DNA of 64,000 nucleotides from Scytolyngbya sp. HA4215-MV1 (GCA_019359045.1 JAHHIA010000004.1:310001-374000), one strand, 5' to 3'. Shown: positions 9,035 to 18,709, counted from the first letter of the stretch. Notes: generated by a model from the sequence alone, not told the origin. Numbers and translations: made by a program.

Positions 9035-10198
9035 TCAACTTATCTCGATCGCTCGAATCGCTTCGGCAGGAGCGGTGCCTTCCAGCACTGCCTGAATGCC
9101 GGGAAGATATTGATCCATGGTTAAAACGTTGGTGTAAACCAGTTGTTTGATGAGGGCAGGAGTGAGGCGATCGCCTTCTACATCAATGCTGGTTTTGTAG
9201 CGAATTTCGCCATCATTGAAGTCGAGTTCAAAGTTGCCAATGATCATGCCGTAGTTGGCGTGGGCAAGAAATTCACTAACAGGTTGTCTTTTATCTTCTG
9301 GTGTTTTAATTGCAGCAACAGAGTAAAAAACAAATTGCTGCTTCTCCTCTCTAGCTTGGGCATAACAAGTCCAAGCCCCGTTTTTACCCTGAAAGGCTAG
9401 TTGTAGGTAAGACTCCCCTTGAGGCTTACTAAATGACCAGTCATCTTGGGTAAAGAAGTGAATGACCTGTTCAAGGAGAGGCTGCTTCGTTACAGCAGCC
9501 TGCCAATCTTTTTTTAGTTGATGTTCGATCTCCTGAATTAACTGAGAGAATGGTTCTAAATTTATGTTGGAGAATTCTGCTAAAAGATGATTGATGCTTT
9601 GGGAGAAATCAGAGACTAATTTCTCAGATACAGCAGATACGTTATGTTCACTCCAATCTTTGAAGAATTGAAATAAAGCATCAGAAGCTGGATCTTCTGA
9701 TTCACTTGCTTGAGCCAACGCTGATGGGCTTAAGTAATCCCAGAGAGTACGATAGCCTACCTCTCCAAATTCTTGGGACTGTGTGGCTGAAAGCAATAAC
9801 CAACTTTCAGTACATACCAACGGATGATCAGGTTGCTCTTGACTCAGCTTAATCAAATAAGATGCGGCTTCACTAGCATCCGTTGCCTGTTCTATTAATT
9901 GAGATAGGAGATCATTCTTTAAAGCAATTGTGATGTGAATATCTGTTTCGGGTTTAAAGAAGCAATCTACAGTGAAAACCCGAATTTCTGGATTAAAATT
10001 AAATAGCGCTTCAGTATTAATGTGCTGGAAAAGGTCTGAGCCAACCTTAAACATTAAATGACATTCAATGATTCTATTGTCTAATTTTATTAGCGCCAGT
10101 TGCACTATGTAGAAGAATAATGAAGATTGAGAGCGATCATATATAGATATCGACTCATTGACTTGCAAACGCTGGGTTTGTAGATCCATAACAACCAT
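9035..10198 (-). CDS. YbjN-domain protein with unknown N-terminal region
   Basis: The C-terminal ~140 residues (about 250-385) match the YbjN / type III secretion chaperone-like fold common in cyanobacteria: LLEQVIHFFTQDDWSF, a beta-sheet with AWTCYAQ, then NFELDFNDGEIRYKTS and the MDQYLPGIQAVL helix. The N-terminal ~240 residues are acidic, helical and unfamiliar. The frame can extend to a TTG at 10240; the ATG at 10198 was preferred. It lies downstream of the candidate immunity gene on the same strand, with a short gap, so the toxin, immunity and YbjN genes may form one transcript. YbjN folds often act as chaperone-like partners, which could fit, but this is inference. Confidence 0.7.
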   Translation of the reverse strand: MVVMDLQTQRLQVNESISIYDRSQSSLFFYIVQLALIKLDNRIIECHLMFKVGSDLFQHINTEALFNFNPEIRVFTVDCFFKPETDIHITIALKNDLLSQLIEQATDASEAASYLIKLSQEQPDHPLVCTESWLLLSATQSQEFGEVGYRTLWDYLSPSALAQASESEDPASDALFQFFKDWSEHNVSAVSEKLVSDFSQSINHLLAEFSNINLEPFSQLIQEIEHQLKKDWQAAVTKQPLLEQVIHFFTQDDWSFSKPQGESYLQLAFQGKNGAWTCYAQAREEKQQFVFYSVAAIKTPEDKRQPVSEFLAHANYGMIIGNFELDFNDGEIRYKTSIDVEGDRLTPALIKQLVYTNVLTMDQYLPGIQAVLEGTAPAEAIRAIEIS

Positions 10199-10244
10199 TA
10201 AACCCCAAGAATTGTTTAAATTAACTATCAACAAAACCAAAGTT

Positions 10245-10793
10245 TCAATTCTTTGGACAAGGACTTAATATATCCTCAAATACTAAATATTCGACAGTCA
10301 CCTGTGAGCCAAAGATAGTAACTTCTTCTGGAAAAAATAAGTCAGGAACAGTCTCACTAATTTCCGCGTAAGTTAAACGTATGAAGCCAAGTTCCAATAA
10401 TGATTTGCATATTTCATCATCAAAATTGTATTGTGACTTACTATAAGCTTGTCCAGAAAACCCGTCTAGATCAGGAAGTATTCGATCTTCATCTTTATTT
10501 ATAACTATAAACTCATGTTGAAGATAAAAAACTTTAATCAGCTTTGAAATAAGAAGAACGCTTGAAAAGCTAGCCTCAAACTCACCTTTCACAACTTTTT
10601 TGAAATGAAATTTCCACTTTGCAGAAGGATATATATCAGGTTTTTTATACTCGACAATTTTTATACCATTATCCTCAATAACGGTATGCAATTTCTTAGG
10701 TAAAGTAAGAATTTGACTGCATTTTTCAAGAAAAAAATCACAGTCATTCTCTTTATAAATTCGATTGATAATCTCCTTGACCACTCTATTCAT
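10245..10793 (-). CDS. Candidate immunity protein for the adjacent DUF4157 toxin
   Basis: A 182-residue acidic protein that I do not recognise. It starts 16 bases after the stop of the giant DUF4157 gene, on the same strand, the standard position for an immunity gene in polymorphic toxin systems. Its base composition is clearly AT-richer than the housekeeping genes around, as is usual for recently acquired immunity genes. No membrane helix, signal peptide or catalytic motif is visible, which fits a cytoplasmic inhibitor that binds the toxin tip. The function is inferred from position only. Confidence 0.6.
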   Translation of the reverse strand: MNRVVKEIINRIYKENDCDFFLEKCSQILTLPKKLHTVIEDNGIKIVEYKKPDIYPSAKWKFHFKKVVKGEFEASFSSVLLISKLIKVFYLQHEFIVINKDEDRILPDLDGFSGQAYSKSQYNFDDEICKSLLELGFIRLTYAEISETVPDLFFPEEVTIFGSQVTVEYLVFEDILSPCPKN

Positions 10794-10809
10794 TGGGGAT
10801 ACCTCTTTG

Positions 10810-13800
10810 TTAATTCAGTTTCAAGTTATGACCTCCACTGCGGTCAGCAGGATCCGTCTGCACATCGGCAAAATTGAATTCGCCCTGGTGAATGCCGTCT
10901 GCATTACACTTCTCGAATGTTCCATGCTGAGTATCTACTCCATATAAATCTCCAGTTGCTGGATCTCTATAGACTGTGCGGTTATTGATTCTACTTAGTC
11001 GCGTATCTTTTTCAAACCCTTTTTGCGAAGCAATTTTACCTGCTTGTTCTTCAACGCGTGCTACCCGCTCACTAGGACTGAGTTTCTTGATCTCCTCAAT
11101 AAATGCCTGATTATCAAACTTACTTTCCGGCTTGAACTCCTTTTCGATCTCGCCCTTAAGTTCCTCAGCTTTTGTCCTCAGATCGTCAAATTCATCTCGG
11201 AATTTGTCGGCTTCATTCTTTGCCAAGCCCTCGATGTCTGGATCCCCTTTTGCATCCTCTATTCCTGCCTCTTTCACTTTTTCAGACAGAGCTTTTAGTT
11301 CAGCATCAAGTTCCTTCAGTTGATTATTGAATTTATCGTTATTCAAAAGCTTCCTAAGCTGTTCAGCCTGTGCTAGATCCTCTCGTTTTCCACTCCTGCG
11401 TAGTTCCTCTATCTGCTTGCTTAACTTTTCCTTTTCGCCTTTCAGTGACTTATTAACTTCTTTGAGAGATTCTTGTGCAGCAGACTCGGTTTTGGATAAT
11501 TGCTCCAGTTTAGTCTCCAAGGTCTCATTCTCACGAGCTTTCTTGCGGATCTCGGCTAAATCCTGCTCGACCTTTTCAAACTCGATGATCTTTTCCTCTA
11601 GATGCTTTTCAGCTTCGGTCAGTTCTTGCTTGGCCTTCTCAAATTCGGCTTTCTGTGCTTCAGGATCTTGTATTCCTTCAAGCTTTTTCTTAGACTGCTC
11701 AAACCTTTCCTTGGCTTGCTTAACCCCTTGGTCTGCCGTATTGATCCTTTCTTCAAACTTTTCCTTCGGATTGGCATTGATTTCCTCCCGATACTTTGCA
11801 TTGAGGCGATCGCACGGAGATGCACAGACGAGACACTCGCCATCCTCAGTAATCTTAACTTTGCGCTCACCATCAAGACTGGGCCTTTCAGATTGAAAGT
11901 CTGACCCAGGGTTGGCTTCGGGAGTATCTCCCTTAACTTCGGGTACTTCTGCCTTACCTTCTGGAACATCTCCCTTGACTTCCGGAGCATTCACTTTGAC
12001 TCCAGCTTCAGAGCCTTCTGCACCTTTGAATAGCCCTTTCACCCCTGCAACTAACTCAGAAGCAATTTCGCTAGCTAGCTCGCCCAGAACCACAAAAACT
12101 CCTGTAATTCCCAGCGTCAAGCTACTATTGGCAATTCGTTCATAGGCACTATCCTGCTTGCTTTCCGGTCCAAAAGCGAGGTCGTAAACAGCTTTGGCAA
12201 TTACGGCTGTTTCGGTCGCTACCATTGCTATCAGTAATCCTTCTCCAACCTCTCCAGCAAAGGCAAGCCCTGCTCCAGCCCCTGGAAGCGCACCTGCACC
12301 ACCAAAGAAAGCGCCAATAATTGCGCCTACTAAAATGGAGGCGATCGTAAACCAACCGTAGAACAATCCAATAACGCTATTCAGTTTTTGTTGTAGCGAT
12401 AGGAACTGATCGATCGCGGTACTAATATTTCCACTGGTCAGACTCTTAAGAATCTCCCCTGGAAGATGAATTAACTCTCCAACATCTTTTTTAAGCGGGC
12501 TTTTTTCGTTGAAGGGCCAAATCAAGTTCCAAACCATTTGTTTGATTTCGCCCCACCAGTTTGCCTTCAGGTGTTGTAGAGCTGGTTCCAATTTGCTCCA
12601 AATTCCCTTTAAGTGCTTTTGCAGAGGCTTACTGACCTTCTGCATGGCAGTTTCAATGGCTTCACGGGTTTTATCAGGAATCTGGTCAACTAGCTCTTGC
12701 AACTTCACTTTTGCAGCTGCTTCAAACGCGGCTTCGCTCTCTTGGAGCTTCTTCCAACCATTCAGGAATATGCCATGTTTGCCAAGGAAAATGTCATACA
12801 GAAACTTGAAGAGAGATTGTTTATAGCAATCAGGAATGAGCTTCCAGGCGTTGTAAGCCAGAATAGCCGGAATCATGGCAGGATTGGCGATCGCCAACCC
12901 GATGGACAACAGCAACTCTTTGTAAGGTCCAACAACATTCTTGATCTTAGTGAATACTTCTTGCACTCCTTGAACAGCAGCCTGGAAAGTATTCTGTGCC
13001 CAAGTAACAGCTTGCTTGATATCATTCGCCAAGGTCTGTACTACACCTTGTGCCACGCTTAATATAGGCACGCCAGTAATGGAACTGAGTAGTCCAACAA
13101 CTGCCTGACCAATTTCAGTAATGTGATGGACAAAACCTGTCGCAGTTTCCTGTACTCCGTGAGCAAATCCCTGGAGCGATTCCAGAAGTTGGGGGAGAAT
13201 TGTGTTGCCCATCTCTTCACGGGCATGTTTCACAATGTCTTTGTCGCTACGATGTGCCCATAACCACTGGGCTGCTTGGATCAGTTGTGGACCATATTTA
13301 ATGGCTCCTGCCAGCAACCCGACGGGTGAGAATGCCAGTAATACCATTCCCACCTTTTTCAACGGCTCTATCACAGGTGCCAGCGTTGCCTGAATTTTTG
13401 TCCAGGCTTCTGCTGCTTTTGTCTTCAGCCAACTTAAAACGCCACCTGCTCCATCACTGATAATGCCTAATTTTTCCTTCACCCAGTCCCAGGCAGCACC
13501 AAGCGCGCTTCTAACCGGAGCGCCCCATTCCCAAATCGTCGTTGCCAGGTTTGTGATACCTGTAACAACACTCCCTGCGATTTGCATAACTTTGTCGATC
13601 GCCGGGGAAATAATTGCATCATTAATTTTCTTAAAAACACTACCGACTTTGGCAAAGGCTGCCTGGATCTCCTTCATGACGGGGCTATTCATGAAAGCAT
13701 GCCCCATCTCTTGTAACGACCCTAGTATTTGATTGAAAGCGGCACAGGAAGCAGCATCTCCTTTTGCAGCTCCCTTGATGGTTTCAAATACATTGGTAAA

Positions 13801-15399
13801 ACTACCTTTCAATCCAGCAATGACATTGCCGATATTGACACCCGATGCAACACCGGAGACCCAGCTTTTAACCCCTTCTTTGATTTTTTCCGTCAATAAC
13901 CCCAACGGTCCCTGGCGCATCAGATCAGCTAAACCGGGGGCAACTCTGGCAACTAGCGCAGCAAAAGCATCCTTGCCCATTGAAGCTGCTTGTCCAGCCT
14001 TATCCCCGACCCATTGGGCACCTGCACCTGCGGCATTCTTGACATCATCCCAACCAAATTTCTGAACTGCTTTATTGTCCTGGGTATAGGGAGTAATATT
14101 TTCAGAAATTTGCTTACGTTGAATCGTTTTCTCAGCCTCTTCCTCTGCTTCGCAGGCAGCACACTTAATCTGCATGTTAGGAACTGCATCTTTGTTGCCC
14201 TGCGGCTTTACCTGTAAGGTCGAAGTAGAAGTTGCAGATAATGAAACAGCCGAATCTAGTTTGGTATGCAATCTTTCCTTATTCGCCAAGGAATGATGGT
14301 CTAGTTTCTGTTCAGAGTATTCAGTGACATAGTCCGCGCACTTCAACTGAAGCGCAGGCGACTGAGTATTCTGCTTGGCTGCTATCTGGTTATCTCGATT
14401 GTTAATGGGGTGAGATAGCTCTATTTTTGCCTGCAACAGACTATCAGAAACAGGATTCAGTTTTGGCTGGAGTGATAGTTTGGGTGATTTGCGATCGGTA
14501 TCGAGTTTCTGTCGTAAAGTTTTAGCTCCCATCTGCTGCACCACATGGGTCAACTCATGGGCAGTTAACTCATTATTTCCAGGAGACTTGCCTGCCCCAA
14601 AGTAAACATCACTCCCATGAGTGAATGCCTGCGCCCCTACCTCCCGATTCATCTGCACTGCATCGCCGCCTGTATGCACCCGCACCTGACTAAAATCAGC
14701 GCCAAAGCGCGGCTCCATAAACGATCTCACTCCATCCGGTAACGGGCTGCCGTTCCCCTTACTCGCATTTAGCCGACTTTCCAGAGCAGGAGATGCAGAT
14801 GCAGATCGATCGCCCAATCTCTGCACTGTCTCCTCTTGCTCACACGCCTCACACTTAGGCTGCAGCGTCTCTTCCTCGTCTTCTACCTGGCGCTGCACCA
14901 GGGGAGTAATCGTATCTGCGATCGGCTTTGTTTGAATCGCACCCTCAGCTTCTGCCTCCTCTGCAATATCTGAGTCTGTTTGGCGCTGTACTGAGAAAGC
15001 AGGAGCGGGCATTGTCATGACCTGGTCAGCCACGCGATCGGCTTCCTGCTCGTAGGGGTTATTAGGACGCCCGATCGTCAGTTTTGCCTGTATCCCCTTC
15101 CACTTCGGTGGATCAGGAGGTGTTTGTCCAGCCGCATACAAACTGACACGACTCCAATCGATTTCTGCCCTCTTGGGTTCTGGTTCGGCTGAGGTGTCCG
15201 CAGGCGGCGCCGGTTTGGGCGAAGCGATCGGCTCCGCACTCCAGGTCTCATGAGGGCGACGGGGAAACGGATTGGTCGGTGACGAAGCAATTTCCTGCCC
15301 CGGATAGGTCACCTCAAAGGGTCGCGGTGTGAAAGGATTGCTTTTGGGCGTACCAGCTTTGGGTTGCGAACCAGAGCCTTGAGTTTCGTGAGCGTGCAT
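10810..15399 (-). CDS. Giant DUF4157 protein with C-terminal colicin E3-type ribonuclease domain
   Basis: 1529 residues. The N-terminus is Pro-rich (1-100). A DUF4157 domain follows at about 205-292 with the zinc-protease-like HELTH (281-285); DUF4157 is known as a marker of cargo of extracellular contractile injection systems. Three short Cys-containing spacers (KCEACEQEE, LKCADY, IKCAACEAEEE) lie around it. A long amphipathic helical region follows, then a Gly/Ala-rich hydrophobic segment at about 1010-1080, PEVKGD-type repeats near 1130-1180, a CLVCASPC motif and a coiled coil at about 1205-1450. The last ~60 residues (10813-10992) resemble the colicin E3 rRNase: D1489, H1492 and E1496 in VDTQHGTFE match the spacing of the E3 catalytic D-x2-H-x3-E, followed by DGIHQGEF. 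The domain order suggests a delivered antibacterial toxin. No injection-system structural genes are in the window. Confidence 0.85.
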   Translation of the reverse strand: MHAHETQGSGSQPKAGTPKSNPFTPRPFEVTYPGQEIASSPTNPFPRRPHETWSAEPIASPKPAPPADTSAEPEPKRAEIDWSRVSLYAAGQTPPDPPKWKGIQAKLTIGRPNNPYEQEADRVADQVMTMPAPAFSVQRQTDSDIAEEAEAEGAIQTKPIADTITPLVQRQVEDEEETLQPKCEACEQEETVQRLGDRSASASPALESRLNASKGNGSPLPDGVRSFMEPRFGADFSQVRVHTGGDAVQMNREVGAQAFTHGSDVYFGAGKSPGNNELTAHELTHVVQQMGAKTLRQKLDTDRKSPKLSLQPKLNPVSDSLLQAKIELSHPINNRDNQIAAKQNTQSPALQLKCADYVTEYSEQKLDHHSLANKERLHTKLDSAVSLSATSTSTLQVKPQGNKDAVPNMQIKCAACEAEEEAEKTIQRKQISENITPYTQDNKAVQKFGWDDVKNAAGAGAQWVGDKAGQAASMGKDAFAALVARVAPGLADLMRQGPLGLLTEKIKEGVKSWVSGVASGVNIGNVIAGLKGSFTNVFETIKGAAKGDAASCAAFNQILGSLQEMGHAFMNSPVMKEIQAAFAKVGSVFKKINDAIISPAIDKVMQIAGSVVTGITNLATTIWEWGAPVRSALGAAWDWVKEKLGIISDGAGGVLSWLKTKAAEAWTKIQATLAPVIEPLKKVGMVLLAFSPVGLLAGAIKYGPQLIQAAQWLWAHRSDKDIVKHAREEMGNTILPQLLESLQGFAHGVQETATGFVHHITEIGQAVVGLLSSITGVPILSVAQGVVQTLANDIKQAVTWAQNTFQAAVQGVQEVFTKIKNVVGPYKELLLSIGLAIANPAMIPAILAYNAWKLIPDCYKQSLFKFLYDIFLGKHGIFLNGWKKLQESEAAFEAAAKVKLQELVDQIPDKTREAIETAMQKVSKPLQKHLKGIWSKLEPALQHLKANWWGEIKQMVWNLIWPFNEKSPLKKDVGELIHLPGEILKSLTSGNISTAIDQFLSLQQKLNSVIGLFYGWFTIASILVGAIIGAFFGGAGALPGAGAGLAFAGEVGEGLLIAMVATETAVIAKAVYDLAFGPESKQDSAYERIANSSLTLGITGVFVVLGELASEIASELVAGVKGLFKGAEGSEAGVKVNAPEVKGDVPEGKAEVPEVKGDTPEANPGSDFQSERPSLDGERKVKITEDGECLVCASPCDRLNAKYREEINANPKEKFEERINTADQGVKQAKERFEQSKKKLEGIQDPEAQKAEFEKAKQELTEAEKHLEEKIIEFEKVEQDLAEIRKKARENETLETKLEQLSKTESAAQESLKEVNKSLKGEKEKLSKQIEELRRSGKREDLAQAEQLRKLLNNDKFNNQLKELDAELKALSEKVKEAGIEDAKGDPDIEGLAKNEADKFRDEFDDLRTKAEELKGEIEKEFKPESKFDNQAFIEEIKKLSPSERVARVEEQAGKIASQKGFEKDTRLSRINNRTVYRDPATGDLYGVDTQHGTFEKCNADGIHQGEFNFADVQTDPADRSGGHNLKLN

Positions 15400-15611
15400 A
15401 GCAAAGCCAACCTGGACTCATATTTCAAGGGAATAGGAGTGAGGTAGATGAGATAGATATCGATGTTCGCGAAGACTTCCCCAGGAGGCGGTGAGAAAAT
15501 GTAGATTTATTCTCTCTAAAATTATAGACGATCGACTACTCGACTTTGGTCAACTACTTCACGATTTGTACGATTTAAAGGGGGCAGACTTTGCTCCTAG
15601 ACTTGCCTGAA

Positions 15612-16613
15612 TCAGCGAATCACTAGGGATGAATTCTCGGTGATCCATTGAATGACTTGTTGCCCCAGCCGGGTATTTTCGAGCCGATCGATTTCTCGAA
15701 TTCCCGTGGGGCTAGTCACATTGACCTCTGTCAAGTAACCCCCAATGACATCAATTCCAACAAAGATTAAGCCATCCTGACGCAAGGTTGGCGCTAACTG
15801 AACGCAGATTTGCCGCTCTCTTTCTGTGATTTCGGTTTGGGCAACACGCCCGCCCACTGCCATATTGCCACGAAATTCTTTGCCTGTAGGAATGCGATTG
15901 ACTGCCCCGATCGGTTCGCCATTGAGCAAAACAATCCGTTTGTCGCCAGCTTTTGCCTCGGGTAGGTAAGTTTGCACCATAACGGGCAATTGCCCTTGCA
16001 AAGTACTAATTTCTACCAAAGAGTTAAAGTTGCGATCGTCGGGGTCGAGAAACAAAATCCCTTCCCCCGCTTTGCCACCCAGGGGTTTTAAGACGGCTGC
16101 GCCTTGTTGCTCAAGAAATTGGCGAATTACCTGCTTGTCTTGGCTGACGATCGTGGTGGGAATTGCCTCTGTAAACTGAAGCGCATACATTTTTTCATTA
16201 GCGGCTCGAATTCCTTTCGGGGAATTAATCACGCGGGTTTTGGTTGGATCAACATAATCCAGAATGTAGGTCGCATAGAGATAAGCGGTGGTGACTGGCG
16301 GATCGGTGCGCATAAAAACCGCATCCATTTCCTCGAGCGGAGTCAAGCGCCCTGAACTGGAGGTTGACCCAATGCCATCTGCCAACGAAAACCAAGGATC
16401 TGCGGCAACCCAACGATCGGCTTGCAACTGAATTGGGGTGAGCTTCACAGGTTGCAACAGTGCCCAGGCTTTCCCCCCAATCACACTGAGCTGATTGAGT
16501 TGGGTAATCCAAACTTCATGCCCTAATTCTTGGGCAGCTTCCATCATCGCCACACTGGTGTCATGGCAGGGATCAAGGCGTTGAATTGGATCAATGATAA
16601 AAGCAAATTTCAC
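15612..16613 (-). CDS. gshB: Glutathione synthetase
   Basis: A 333-residue protein of the usual bacterial GshB length. It joins gamma-glutamylcysteine and glycine with ATP in the cytoplasm. The family N-terminus (FAFIIDPIQRLDP), the MRTDPP motif, NSPKGIRAANEK, the ATP-grasp lysine region LKPLGGKAGEG, and EVNVTSPTGIREI near the C-terminus are all present. It lies 52 bases downstream of grxC on the same strand, an arrangement conserved in cyanobacteria, so the pair is probably one operon. Confidence 0.95.
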   Translation of the reverse strand: MKFAFIIDPIQRLDPCHDTSVAMMEAAQELGHEVWITQLNQLSVIGGKAWALLQPVKLTPIQLQADRWVAADPWFSLADGIGSTSSSGRLTPLEEMDAVFMRTDPPVTTAYLYATYILDYVDPTKTRVINSPKGIRAANEKMYALQFTEAIPTTIVSQDKQVIRQFLEQQGAAVLKPLGGKAGEGILFLDPDDRNFNSLVEISTLQGQLPVMVQTYLPEAKAGDKRIVLLNGEPIGAVNRIPTGKEFRGNMAVGGRVAQTEITERERQICVQLAPTLRQDGLIFVGIDVIGGYLTEVNVTSPTGIREIDRLENTRLGQQVIQWITENSSLVIR

Positions 16614-16665
16614 AAAGAGAAGTCCTTCAGGGATAGCCGATCGCGAAGCATGAAACCAACGAGAA

Positions 16666-16929
16666 TTAGCTTGTCTGCAAGAGGGGGTCTAGCTTTTTCA
16701 TGCTATCTAGGGCGTAAAGATCGTCACAACCACCCACATGGTAATCATTAATAAAAATTTGAGGCAGCGATCGTCGTCCCTTGGCGCGTTGAGCCATTTC
16801 AGTGCGGGCAGATTCGTCCCCATCAATGGCGTATTCAGTAAACGCGACTCCCTTATCTTTGAGTAAGGCTTTTGCCCGAATACAAAAAGGACAGCTTCTC
16901 CAGGTGTAAATCTCAACTTTGGTAGCCAT
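16666..16929 (-). CDS. grxC: Glutaredoxin 3
   Basis: An 87-residue thioredoxin-fold protein with the dithiol active site CPFC (C13, C16), the cis-Pro motif RSLPQIFI and the GGCDDL glutathione-binding motif. It reduces protein disulfides and deglutathionylates using glutathione. An upstream in-frame start at 16950 adds seven residues; 16929 gives the standard N-terminus (MATKVEIYTW). First gene of the likely grxC-gshB operon, so its cofactor-making enzyme is encoded next to it. Confidence 0.93.
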   Translation of the reverse strand: MATKVEIYTWRSCPFCIRAKALLKDKGVAFTEYAIDGDESARTEMAQRAKGRRSLPQIFINDYHVGGCDDLYALDSMKKLDPLLQTS

Positions 16930-17003
16930 GCAAGTCCTCAAATAATGCAATATTTCTTATTTTATAGCCGTTTGCAGAAACCCGTCTTGCGGCGGCGGGT
17001 GGC

Positions 17004-18197
17004 TCAAGTTCTGTTTTCGGCACTGTGGGGTTGGCGATTGGTGCGGCGTTCTTGCAAAGAAACCACTTCGGCGGTGGTACTTTCGCGACCGACTCGAATC
17101 AAAAGTCCCGCAGCTAAGAGGCTGGCAATCATTGAGCTACCGCCCGCGCTAAACAGAGGCAGCGGCAAGCCAGTGGTTGGCAGCGCACCACTCACGACCC
17201 CTAGATTGAGCAGCGATTGCCCAACCATCAACACCATGATGCCGATCGCCACTAACCGATGCACCGCGTTACGAGCTTTGAGTGCCACCATCAACGCTAG
17301 GGTGGCATACGCCAGCAACAGTAATAGCAAGACAATGCTGCCAACATAGCCAAACTCTTCTCCAAAGACGGCAAAGATGAAGTCGGTATATTGAATCGGC
17401 AAATAGAATAACTTCTGCTGAGATAACCCAAATCCGGTGCCCCAAATTCCTCCGGACCCCAATGCCAATAAGCTTTGAATTAATTGATAGCCATCTCCGG
17501 TGGGGTCTGCCCAGGGATTCCAAAACGACAGCACCCGTCGTCGCTGGTACTCGTTGAAGGCAAAACTGATCCCTGCCAGCAACAGCCCCCCGATCGCCGT
17601 TGCTCCCAAATAGAGATAGGGAATGCCAGCCGCCAGGGCAATCAGCCAAAGGGTCATACCGCACAGGGCAGCCGTACTCAGGTTGGGCTGTTTCAAAATT
17701 GCCAGCAACACGACTGAAAAGATCCCCACCCAGGTACAGCGAGTTGCCCAAGAGAGCCGTTGCCATTGCCCAAAAATCCGGGCACTTTGCAAGATGAGAA
17801 AGGGTTTGATCAGTTCTGAAGGCTGCACGGGCATAGAGCCGATCGCCAACCAACGCGTTGCCCCATTAACCGTCGTCCCCATACCGGGGATCAGGGTCAC
17901 CATAATTAACCCCAAGAACACCAGGGTAATCCAATCGGCTAGCCCCAAAATATAGCGAATTGGAACATGAACCATCAGGTTGAAAAGCATTAAGCCCACC
18001 CCTGCCCAGATCAACTGACGCTTGACGTAGTAAAGACCATCGCCATAGTCAGCATCCGCGATCGGGTAAGAAGCCGAAAACAACACCACCAACCCCAAAA
18101 ACAACCATAAAAACGTGAGCCAACGCAACAACCGGGCTTCTAAAGCCCAATCCTGGACATGGGGTTCTAAAAAGGGGATTAAATAGCGCAGGTTCAC
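17004..18197 (-). CDS. ftsW: FtsW/RodA/SpoVE-family peptidoglycan polymerase (FtsW-like)
   Basis: A 397-residue polytopic membrane protein with about ten transmembrane helices and the SEDS-family signatures: GATRWLAIGSMPVQPSE (the loop after helix 4), QSLLALGSGGIWGTG, FIFAVFGEEFG and the late TTGLPLPLFSAGGSS. SEDS proteins polymerise lipid II glycan chains. The P-TTGLPLPL-SAGGSS ending and the position near gshB/grxC fit FtsW (septal) better than RodA, but the two cannot be fully separated by eye. Confidence 0.88.
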   Translation of the reverse strand: MNLRYLIPFLEPHVQDWALEARLLRWLTFLWLFLGLVVLFSASYPIADADYGDGLYYVKRQLIWAGVGLMLFNLMVHVPIRYILGLADWITLVFLGLIMVTLIPGMGTTVNGATRWLAIGSMPVQPSELIKPFLILQSARIFGQWQRLSWATRCTWVGIFSVVLLAILKQPNLSTAALCGMTLWLIALAAGIPYLYLGATAIGGLLLAGISFAFNEYQRRRVLSFWNPWADPTGDGYQLIQSLLALGSGGIWGTGFGLSQQKLFYLPIQYTDFIFAVFGEEFGYVGSIVLLLLLLAYATLALMVALKARNAVHRLVAIGIMVLMVGQSLLNLGVVSGALPTTGLPLPLFSAGGSSMIASLLAAGLLIRVGRESTTAEVVSLQERRTNRQPHSAENRT

Positions 18198-18349
18198 AGG
18201 TGCTCAGGGGAAAGGGGTTTACCGAAGCTTGCAACAATCTAAAACACGACCTCTAGCAGGTCGCTATTGTAATGCAATCTTTTCTGAAAGGCACGTTCAT
18301 TTTGTTGGGAATCTGAAACGAGCAATGCTTAGCCAAATCCACACTTAAT

Positions 18350-18374
18350 AAAAAAAGAGGTCAAAACGACCTCC
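18350..18374 (-). terminator. Rho-independent terminator of the apc operon
   Basis: On the minus strand a perfect six-pair stem GAGGTC / GACCTC with a five-base loop is followed by a run of seven T. It lies about 130 bases after the apcC stop and is the only strong terminator on this strand here. Confidence 0.85.
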
Positions 18375-18505
18375 TTTGAGACTCTTCAACATCTAGCACT
18401 CAATGAGTAAACAGGATCAACCGCATTAAAGACTTTGACAAGCTTCCGCGTAACCCCTATAAAATTTTTCAAAGGGATCAACATTCCCCAATCACGATTC
18501 GAGGA

Positions 18506-18709
18506 CTAGAGCAACCCAGTATTGACGCCAGGTTTGCCAGTTGCCAACTCAACCTTGACAATCTTGCCGCCCATCTTCATGATGCGCTGCTGCTCAGCAA
18601 ACCAATTGCCAAAGGGAACCAGCTTGGTGAAATAGGTATTTTGCAGTTCCCGCTGAGTACGGGTACGGGTCTTGCTTGGAACACAAGCAGTAATTTTGAA
18701 CATCCGCAT
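18506..18709 (-). CDS. apcC: Phycobilisome core linker LC7.8
   Basis: A 67-residue basic protein starting MRMFKITACVPS, containing the CpcD-like linker fold (TRTQRELQNTYFTKL) and ending KPGVNTGLL. It caps allophycocyanin trimers in the phycobilisome core. Last gene of the apcA-apcB-apcC operon; the apcB-apcC spacer is about 300 bases and holds a long hairpin, which may set a lower apcC transcript level. Confidence 0.95.
   Translation of the reverse strand: MRMFKITACVPSKTRTRTQRELQNTYFTKLVPFGNWFAEQQRIMKMGGKIVKVELATGKPGVNTGLL

Noticed and set aside
11327-11896. Plus-strand frame of 189 Ser/Leu-rich residues
   Set aside because: It is the antisense of the Lys/Glu-rich coiled coil of the DUF4157 protein.
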